Assembly: GCA_964613235.1 (NCBI GenBank)
Contig: CAZTGM010000055.1
Location: 1-11,751, forward strand
From: J005 sp964613235
GTDB lineage: Bacteria; Pseudomonadota; Zetaproteobacteria; Mariprofundales; Mariprofundaceae
Direction: 5' to 3'
DNA length: 11,751 nucleotides
Under the pieces are notes generated by a model, which was not told the DNA's origin, made no database searches, and worked only from the letters and a program-made list of their open reading frames with translations. Positions 6,192 through 11,751 of the stretch are shown here, in pieces; position 1 is the stretch's first letter, and the number at the start of each line of letters is the position of its first letter. The translations under genes and the position numbers were made by a program.

Positions 6192-8348
6192 ATGCACGAG
6201 ATGGAACATATCAGGGTGAAAGCACAGTGGGTTGAAGTGGCGGTGTTTGCACCGTTGCCTGGCCGTTTTACCTATCGCTGGCCGTTTTCATTGGGAACCG
6301 TATGTGAAGGGGTTCGTGTGCGCGTACCGTTCGGGCGCGGCCAGCGTCTGGGTATGGTATGCGTCGTGCTCGATCAGCTGCCGGCATCCCTGCAACAGAC
6401 GGACATACTCATGGTGCAGGATCGACTGGATGCAAAGCCGTTACTGGATTCAACGCGCAGGCGATGGCTGACGCGTCTGTGTCGCTATTATCTGGCGCCG
6501 GAAGGCGAGGTGCTGGAAACGGCTTTGGCCTGGGCTGTGGCATGGGATGCACAGCAATTTCGTTGCCCGGACCATGCATCCTTGCAGGCACAGTTCCCGG
6601 CACTGGCAGCGGTGTTTCATGGCAAGCGGCCGTTATCGCGTGCCACCATTGTGCGACGCTGCAGTGATACCCATGCGTATTATCAGTTAAGCCAGGCCAT
6701 ACAGGCCGAACTGTTGCAAGCGGTTGATGGCAGGCAAGACGTGGCAAAGTCACAAGCTGAAACACAGCGGCTGACATTGAATGCGGCACAACAACAGGCC
6801 TGCGATGCATTGATCGCAGGCAGGGATACATTCTCGCCATTCCTGCTCTTTGGTCGTACCGGCTCGGGCAAGACGGAGGTCTATCTTCGTGCGGCCGAAG
6901 CCATCGTGCGGGATGGCGGGCAGGTTCTGGTGCTGGTGCCGGAAATCGGCCTGACGCCAATGTGGTTGCAGCGTGTTATGCAGCGTTTCGATGCCGTGGG
7001 AATCTGGCATTCCGGGCTGGGCAAACGGGAAAAAATGCATGTTGCAGGGCAACTGGAACATCTGGATGTGTTGATCGGCACACGTTCAGCGCTGTTTCTG
7101 CCTCTGCCACGGTTGTGCATGATTGTTGTCGATGAAGAACATGATAGCTCGTTCAAGCAACAGGACGGCATGCGCTATTCGGCGCGCGATATGGCTGTAT
7201 TGCTGGCACAGCAATTGCAGATTCCCGTTGTGCTCGGTTCGGCCACACCGGCCCAGGAAAGCTGGCGCAAGGTCAGAGAGGGAAGTTATACGCTGCTGCA
7301 TTTGCCTGATCGTATTGCCAGCAGCGTGCAGGCCAGGCCGGAAATCGTCGATCTGCGTGGCAGCCATGAGGTGATTGCACCGGCCTTGCAGCAGGCCTTG
7401 CAGCAGACCCTTGAACAGGGTGAGCAATCGATCCTGTTTCTTAACCGGCGCGGTTTTGCTTCGGCCCTGCAATGTACGGCCTGCGGTGATGTGGCTGAAT
7501 GCCCGCACTGCAGTATGCGTCTGACATTGCATCGTCGAATCCGGCGTTTGTGTTGTCATACCTGCGGCTATACGCGTCGTGTGCAGACAGTTTGTGCACA
7601 ATGTGGTGAAGAAGCCCTGCTGCCACTGGGCGAGGGGACGGAAAAGGTCGAAGCGTGGTTGCGCGAACATGTGCCGGATTATCGTTTTGCGCGCTTCGAT
7701 CGTGATGCCGTGCGCAGTAGCTCGGCGATGATTGATATTCTGGAGTCCTTTGCCCGTGGTGACCTGGATGGATTGCTGGGCACACAGATGTTGGTCAAGG
7801 GGCATCATTTTCCCAATGTTACGCTGGTTGGCGTCATCAATGCCGATCACGGTATGAGTATGCCAGATTTTCGTGCCGGTGAACGCTGGTGGCAGCAGAT
7901 GGTGCAGGTGATGGGGCGTTGCGGTCGTGGCGAGCGGGCAGGACGGGTTCTGATTCAGACGCGCATGCCGGAATCGATATGGCTGACACGGCTTATGCAA
8001 GACGATCAGGAAACCGTGCTGGACGAGGAACTGGAATTGCGCAGACAATTATCCTTTCCGCCATTCTCCCGCTGGGTGCGTCTGTTGCTGGTTGGTCGCA
8101 AACGTGAGCAGGTATGGCAGTCGGCGGAACGGCTGGCTGCACATGTGGCGTCGCTATCCGCATGTCAGATCAGCGGACCAATGTTTTGCCCTGTGGAGCG
8201 TGTGGCCGGCAAGTTTCGTGTGGAAGTGCTGTTGCGCGATGCCAGCAGGCAGTATCTGCCCTGGCAGTTGGCGCCGTTGTTGGCCACACTGAAACTGCCC
8301 TCGGCTGTGCGTCTGAAGGTGGATGTGGATCCGCAGGACATGATGTAG
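6192..8348 (+). CDS. priA: PriA, replication restart primosome helicase
   Basis: PriA is a 3'-to-5' superfamily 2 DNA helicase that recognises stalled or repaired forks and starts reloading of the replicative helicase. The 718 residues match the family (732 in E. coli). The N-terminal fork-binding domain is recognisable (VEVAVFAPLPGRFTYRWP, then a VRVRVPFGRG stretch). The helicase core has Walker A GRTGSGKT at 221-228 and the DEEH box at 314-317. Four cysteine pairs (C428/C431, C437/C440, C455/C458, C468/C471) form the two zinc sites diagnostic of PriA. The C-terminal part contains the helicase motif V/VI region (LVKGHHFPNVTLVG, QVMGRCGR). The start is ATG at 6192; ATG at 6201 is possible, and neither has a strong ribosome binding site. 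It diverges from the CBS gene and is followed by uvrA. Confidence 0.97.
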   Translation: MHEMEHIRVKAQWVEVAVFAPLPGRFTYRWPFSLGTVCEGVRVRVPFGRGQRLGMVCVVLDQLPASLQQTDILMVQDRLDAKPLLDSTRRRWLTRLCRYYLAPEGEVLETALAWAVAWDAQQFRCPDHASLQAQFPALAAVFHGKRPLSRATIVRRCSDTHAYYQLSQAIQAELLQAVDGRQDVAKSQAETQRLTLNAAQQQACDALIAGRDTFSPFLLFGRTGSGKTEVYLRAAEAIVRDGGQVLVLVPEIGLTPMWLQRVMQRFDAVGIWHSGLGKREKMHVAGQLEHLDVLIGTRSALFLPLPRLCMIVVDEEHDSSFKQQDGMRYSARDMAVLLAQQLQIPVVLGSATPAQESWRKVREGSYTLLHLPDRIASSVQARPEIVDLRGSHEVIAPALQQALQQTLEQGEQSILFLNRRGFASALQCTACGDVAECPHCSMRLTLHRRIRRLCCHTCGYTRRVQTVCAQCGEEALLPLGEGTEKVEAWLREHVPDYRFARFDRDAVRSSSAMIDILESFARGDLDGLLGTQMLVKGHHFPNVTLVGVINADHGMSMPDFRAGERWWQQMVQVMGRCGRGERAGRVLIQTRMPESIWLTRLMQDDQETVLDEELELRRQLSFPPFSRWVRLLLVGRKREQVWQSAERLAAHVASLSACQISGPMFCPVERVAGKFRVEVLLRDASRQYLPWQLAPLLATLKLPSAVRLKVDVDPQDMM

Positions 8349-8390
8349 TGCATCCGCCATACGCCATCGGTAGCATCGCGCGTTTTGTCA

Positions 8391-8395
8391 GGGAG
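8391..8395 (+). promoter_or_regulatory. Shine-Dalgarno site favouring the ATG start of uvrA
   Basis: GGGAG ends eight bases before ATG at 8404. It overlaps the alternative GTG at 8395, so it cannot serve that codon; this argues for the ATG. Confidence 0.7.
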
Positions 8396-8403
8396 TGAGT
8401 CGA

Positions 8404-11217
8404 ATGAACGAGTCAAATATCCGCATCCGTGGCGCGCGGGTACATAATCTGAAGAATATCTCGCTGGATATTCCGCGCGATCAGCTGGTTGTCATTACCG
8501 GTGTATCCGGTTCCGGAAAATCATCACTGGCATTCGATACTCTGTATGCCGAAGGGCAGCGTCGCTATGTGGAATCGCTGTCGGCCTATGCGAGACAGTT
8601 TCTTGGCATGATGGAGCGGCCTGATGTGGATGCTATTGACGGCCTTTCGCCAGCCATTTCCATCGAGCAGAAAACGACCAGCCGAAATCCGCGTTCCACC
8701 GTGGGTACGATCACCGAAGTCTATGATTATCTGCGCTTGTTATTTGCACGTATCGGCCAGCCATATTGCTATAGCTGTCAGCAGCCGATCCGTTCGCAGC
8801 CGGCGAGCATGATCATTCAGCAGCTGGAGGCGCTGGAAGAGGGTACGCGGGTACAGTTGCTGGCGCCGATTGCGCGTGGCCGCAAGGGTGAATTCCGACG
8901 CGAACTGGAGAAAGCGGGCCAGGACGGGTTCGTGCGTGTGCGCATCGATGGCGATGTATATGCGCTGGAAGATGTCCCGACGCTGGAAAAAAACATCAAA
9001 CATCATATCGAACTGGTTGTGGACCGGCTGGTGATCCGCGACGGCATCCGCACGCGACTGGCCGATTCGGTGGAAACGGGCCTGCGCTATGGCGATGGCA
9101 TGCTGGTGGTGCTGATCGGCGAGGAGGAAATGCTGTTTTCGGAGCGTTTTTCCTGTCCGGACTGCAATGTCTCCTATCCGGAAATCGAGCCGCGCATTTT
9201 TTCGTTCAATTCGCCACTGGGCGCTTGCCCAACCTGTGACGGTATTGGCAGCCAGACTGTCTTTGATCCTGAACTGGTTATTCCCGATCCGTTCTTGTCG
9301 CTGGCGCAGGGCGCCATCCGCCCCTGGGCCGGGCGCGAAACGTTTATGTTCCGGCAGACGCTGGAGGCCGTCGCCGAATATCTGGGCATTGATATGGATG
9401 CGCCGTTTGCCGAGCTGGATGAAGCAGCACGGCAATGCCTGTTGTATGGCACGGGACGCAAGAAAGTCCGTTTTGTTTACGATATGCCGGGTAACCGGCG
9501 GGTCATTGAGCGGCCATTTGAGGGCGTGATTCCGCATCTGGACCGGCGCTATCGCGAGGCAAGTTCCGATGATGTGCGTGAGACGCTGGAGCAGTATATC
9601 AATACGATTCCGTGCCCGGCTTGCCGGGGTAGCCGACTGAACCGTGCGGCACGTCATGTGCGTATTGCCGGCAAGTCTTTGCCGGAGATTGTGGCCATAC
9701 CATTGCGCGAATGTCGCCAATGGTTTGCATCACTGGCGCTGAGTGATGCGCAACAAACCATTGCCCAGCGCCTGCTGGAAGAGATTCAGGCCCGACTCGG
9801 GTTCATGATCGAGGTGGGTCTGGATTATCTGAGTCTGGATCGGACATCCGGCACATTGTCCGGCGGTGAGGCGCAGCGTATTCGTCTGGCTACGCAAATC
9901 GGTTCGGCGCTGGTCGGGGTGCTGTATATCCTCGATGAACCGTCGATCGGCCTGCATCAGCGTGATAATGATCGCCTGCTGGAAACCTTAAAGCGTCTGC
10001 GTGATCTGGGGAATTCCGTGCTCGTTGTGGAGCATGATGAGGATGCGATTCGCAATGCCGACTGGATTATCGATATGGGGCCGCGCGCCGGCGAACATGG
10101 CGGCGAGATCGTGGCTGAGGGACGGCTGGACACGATTTTGGCTGCTGATTCACTGACGGCCGATTATCTGTCCGGCCGCAAACATATTGCCATTCCCGAG
10201 CGACGTCCTGTTGCTGACGATCATCCGGTGATCGGGGTTAGCGGTTGCCGCGAACATAATCTGCGCGATGTGCGTGTGGAATTTCCCCTGGCGCGTTTCA
10301 GCTGCGTGACCGGCGTGTCCGGTTCCGGTAAATCGACGCTGGTACTGGATACGATGTATCGCGCGCTGGCCAAGCACAAAGGGTTGAAAACCGAACGCGT
10401 GGGCAGCCATGAGGCGCTGATTGGCAGCGATGAGGTTGATAAAATCATCGATATAGACCAGAGCCCGATCGGCCGCACGCCGCGCTCCAATCCAGCGACC
10501 TATACCGGCATATTCACGCCGATTCGGGAGTTGTTTGCGCAGGTTCCGGAAGCACGTGCACGCGGCTACAAGCCGGGACGTTTTTCGTTTAATGTGAAGG
10601 GTGGACGCTGCGAGATGTGTCAGGGTGACGGTATCATCAGGGTGGAAATGCACTTCCTGCCGGATGTGTATGTGCATTGCGAATCGTGCGAGGGCAAGCG
10701 CTATAATCGGGAAACGCTGGATATCCGCTATCGAGGCAAAACGATTGCCGAAGTACTGGACATGACCGTGGATGAAGCTGCGGATTTTTTCGCGGCGATT
10801 CCGCAATTGAAAAACCGTCTGAGTACCCTGCAACAGGTGGGCTTAGGCTATATCCGCCTGGGCCAATCGGCGACAACATTGTCAGGTGGCGAGGCGCAGC
10901 GTATCAAGCTGGCACGCGAACTGGCCCGCCGGGCAACGGGTGATACCCTGTATATTCTGGACGAGCCGACGACAGGTCTGCATTTCGACGATGTGGCTAA
11001 GTTACTGGACGTGCTGCATGCGCTCGTTGCGCGTGGCAATACGGTCATCGTCATCGAACATAATCTCGATGTTATCAAGACAGCGGACTGGATTGTTGAT
11101 ATGGGGCCGGAAGGTGGCGATCGTGGTGGCGAGCTGGTCGTGGCCGGTACACCGGAAACCGTGGCGGCCTGTGCTGAGTCATGGACCGGACGTTATCTGA
11201 AACCGTATCTGAAATGA
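8404..11217 (+). CDS. uvrA: UvrA, excinuclease ABC subunit A
   Basis: UvrA is the damage-recognition ATPase of nucleotide excision repair; its dimer loads UvrB on lesions. The 937 residues match the family (940 in E. coli), and both ABC ATPase halves are intact. Half one has Walker A GVSGSGKS at 33-40, signature LSGGEAQR from 485 and Walker B LDEP with D511/E512. Half two has Walker A GVSGSGKS at 637-644, signature LSGGEAQR from 826 and Walker B with D853/E854. Zinc sites are visible at C251/C254 with C275/C278, and at C736/C739 with C759/C762. An extra CxxC (C122/C125) lies in the insertion before the UvrB-binding region. It starts 55 bases after priA and ends 56 bases before ssb, all co-directional. 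I see no LexA-type operator upstream. No defects were seen. Confidence 0.98.
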   Translation: MNESNIRIRGARVHNLKNISLDIPRDQLVVITGVSGSGKSSLAFDTLYAEGQRRYVESLSAYARQFLGMMERPDVDAIDGLSPAISIEQKTTSRNPRSTVGTITEVYDYLRLLFARIGQPYCYSCQQPIRSQPASMIIQQLEALEEGTRVQLLAPIARGRKGEFRRELEKAGQDGFVRVRIDGDVYALEDVPTLEKNIKHHIELVVDRLVIRDGIRTRLADSVETGLRYGDGMLVVLIGEEEMLFSERFSCPDCNVSYPEIEPRIFSFNSPLGACPTCDGIGSQTVFDPELVIPDPFLSLAQGAIRPWAGRETFMFRQTLEAVAEYLGIDMDAPFAELDEAARQCLLYGTGRKKVRFVYDMPGNRRVIERPFEGVIPHLDRRYREASSDDVRETLEQYINTIPCPACRGSRLNRAARHVRIAGKSLPEIVAIPLRECRQWFASLALSDAQQTIAQRLLEEIQARLGFMIEVGLDYLSLDRTSGTLSGGEAQRIRLATQIGSALVGVLYILDEPSIGLHQRDNDRLLETLKRLRDLGNSVLVVEHDEDAIRNADWIIDMGPRAGEHGGEIVAEGRLDTILAADSLTADYLSGRKHIAIPERRPVADDHPVIGVSGCREHNLRDVRVEFPLARFSCVTGVSGSGKSTLVLDTMYRALAKHKGLKTERVGSHEALIGSDEVDKIIDIDQSPIGRTPRSNPATYTGIFTPIRELFAQVPEARARGYKPGRFSFNVKGGRCEMCQGDGIIRVEMHFLPDVYVHCESCEGKRYNRETLDIRYRGKTIAEVLDMTVDEAADFFAAIPQLKNRLSTLQQVGLGYIRLGQSATTLSGGEAQRIKLARELARRATGDTLYILDEPTTGLHFDDVAKLLDVLHALVARGNTVIVIEHNLDVIKTADWIVDMGPEGGDRGGELVVAGTPETVAACAESWTGRYLKPYLK

Positions 11218-11262
11218 TTGTATTTGTATGCCAAAATCCATAGGCTCATCGGCGTTTTTTGT

Positions 11263-11268
11263 GGAGGA
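11263..11268 (+). promoter_or_regulatory. Shine-Dalgarno site of ssb
   Basis: GGAGGA lies five bases before the ATG at 11274. A closer ATG at 11269 is out of frame and stops after three codons, so the site points to 11274. Confidence 0.8.
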
Positions 11269-11273
11269 ATGCG

Positions 11274-11751
11274 ATGCTGAACAAGGTTATGTTGATTGGA
11301 AATCTCGGAGCCGATCCGGAAACCCGTTATACGCAGGATGGTACGGCAGTGTGCAATCTGCGTCTGGCGACTACCGAAAAATTCAAGAACCGAAACGGTG
11401 AAGCACAGGAACGTACCGAATGGCATCGTGTCGTATTATGGGGGAGGCTGGGCGAAATTGCCAATCAGTATCTGAAGAAAGGTTCACGCGTGTATATCGA
11501 GGGCAAGATTGAAACGCGTAAATGGCAGGATCGCGATGGCAATGACCGCTATACGACGGAAATTCGTGCCAGTGAAATGAAAATGCTCGGTGGCGCCGGT
11601 GCACCTCGTGACGGCGGTGATTTCGGTGGCCAGTCCGGTGGCGGCGGCTTCCCGACGCATGGCGGCACAGGCGGTAGCAAAAGCAATGCCGACCCGTTTG
11701 CCGGCGCGGCCGATTTTCCGGATATGCCGGTGGATGATGATATTCCATTTT
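11274..11751 (+). CDS. ssb: SSB, single-stranded DNA-binding protein (stop codon cut by window edge)
   Basis: SSB coats single-stranded DNA in replication, recombination and repair, and recruits partners through its C-terminal tip. All 159 residues are present: the reading ends in DDDIPF, the hallmark tip, and the final base (T) is the first base of the missing stop codon. The OB-fold region (about 1-108) starts MLNKVMLIGNLGADPETRYT and contains TEWHRVVLWGRLGE (W50 and W56) and W84, aromatic positions typical of bacterial SSB DNA contacts. A glycine-rich flexible linker (about 109-140) follows. E. coli SSB is slightly longer (178) because of a longer linker. It follows uvrA in the same direction; in E. 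coli uvrA and ssb are instead divergent neighbours. Confidence 0.97.
   Translation, partial: MLNKVMLIGNLGADPETRYTQDGTAVCNLRLATTEKFKNRNGEAQERTEWHRVVLWGRLGEIANQYLKKGSRVYIEGKIETRKWQDRDGNDRYTTEIRASEMKMLGGAGAPRDGGDFGGQSGGGGFPTHGGTGGSKSNADPFAGAADFPDMPVDDDIPF

Noticed and set aside
7086..8048. Long minus-strand open frame (320 codons) within priA
   Set aside because: It is a shadow of priA: no family resemblance, no ribosome binding site, and the opposite strand encodes intact PriA zinc and helicase motifs.
8740..9720. Long minus-strand open frame (326 codons) within uvrA
   Set aside because: It is antisense to conserved UvrA sequence, and its composition follows the codon pattern of uvrA; no recognisable domain.
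11218..11246. Possible ssb promoter TTGTAT / TAGGCT with 17-bp spacing
   Set aside because: Each box matches the consensus at only three of six positions; spacing and position are right but this is not distinguishable from chance.
11218..11262. Possible terminator after uvrA: GGCG followed by six T residues (about 11251-11260)
   Set aside because: The only upstream pairing is a weak five-pair stem (ATGCC with GGCGT) with an 18-base loop; too poor to call.

Overview
The window is bacterial chromosomal DNA. It is gene-dense, has moderately high GC, and carries Shine-Dalgarno-led genes with sigma-70-type promoter elements. The gene families (a GspE/PilB-type secretion or pilus ATPase, PriA, UvrA, SSB, and an APH-kinase fusion protein) fit a Gram-negative member of the Pseudomonadota. 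Gamma- or Zetaproteobacteria seem plausible, but the sequence alone does not settle this. I see no insertion sequence, prophage, CRISPR array or sign of recent transfer. It looks like an ordinary core-genome region with a few odd details.

Layout. Positions 1-86 are a leader or intergenic stretch. Positions 87-2336 (+) encode a GspE/PulE/PilB-family ATPase with an unassigned beta-rich N-terminus and an expanded array of MshEN-like (c-di-GMP-binding type) repeats. Just after it, on the opposite strand, is a tRNA-Gly(GCC) to tRNA-Cys(GCA) pair at 2531-2340. It has a strong promoter and an intrinsic terminator placed between the two tRNAs. Positions 2661-4025 (+) encode a PIN-PhoH protein that starts at TTG. 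Two minus-strand genes follow, read from 6060 down to 4070: a small twin-CBS-domain protein, then a fused aminoglycoside-phosphotransferase-like/P-loop kinase protein. Next, on the + strand, is a genome-maintenance run: priA (6192-8348), uvrA (8404-11217) and ssb (11274 to the window edge). Only the last two bases of the ssb stop codon are cut off.

Functional logic. PriA (replication restart helicase), UvrA (nucleotide excision repair) and SSB (single-strand DNA binding, with the DDDIPF tip that recruits partners such as PriA) form a coherent co-directional DNA-maintenance block. The CBS and APH-kinase pair probably forms a small operon, but its substrate is unknown. The ATPase probably powers a pilus or type II-like secretion machine under c-di-GMP control; no other machine components are in view. 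I did not find a convincing new system here. The best leads are the repeat architecture of the ATPase, the odd position of the terminator inside the tRNA pair, and the uncharacterised CBS/kinase operon.
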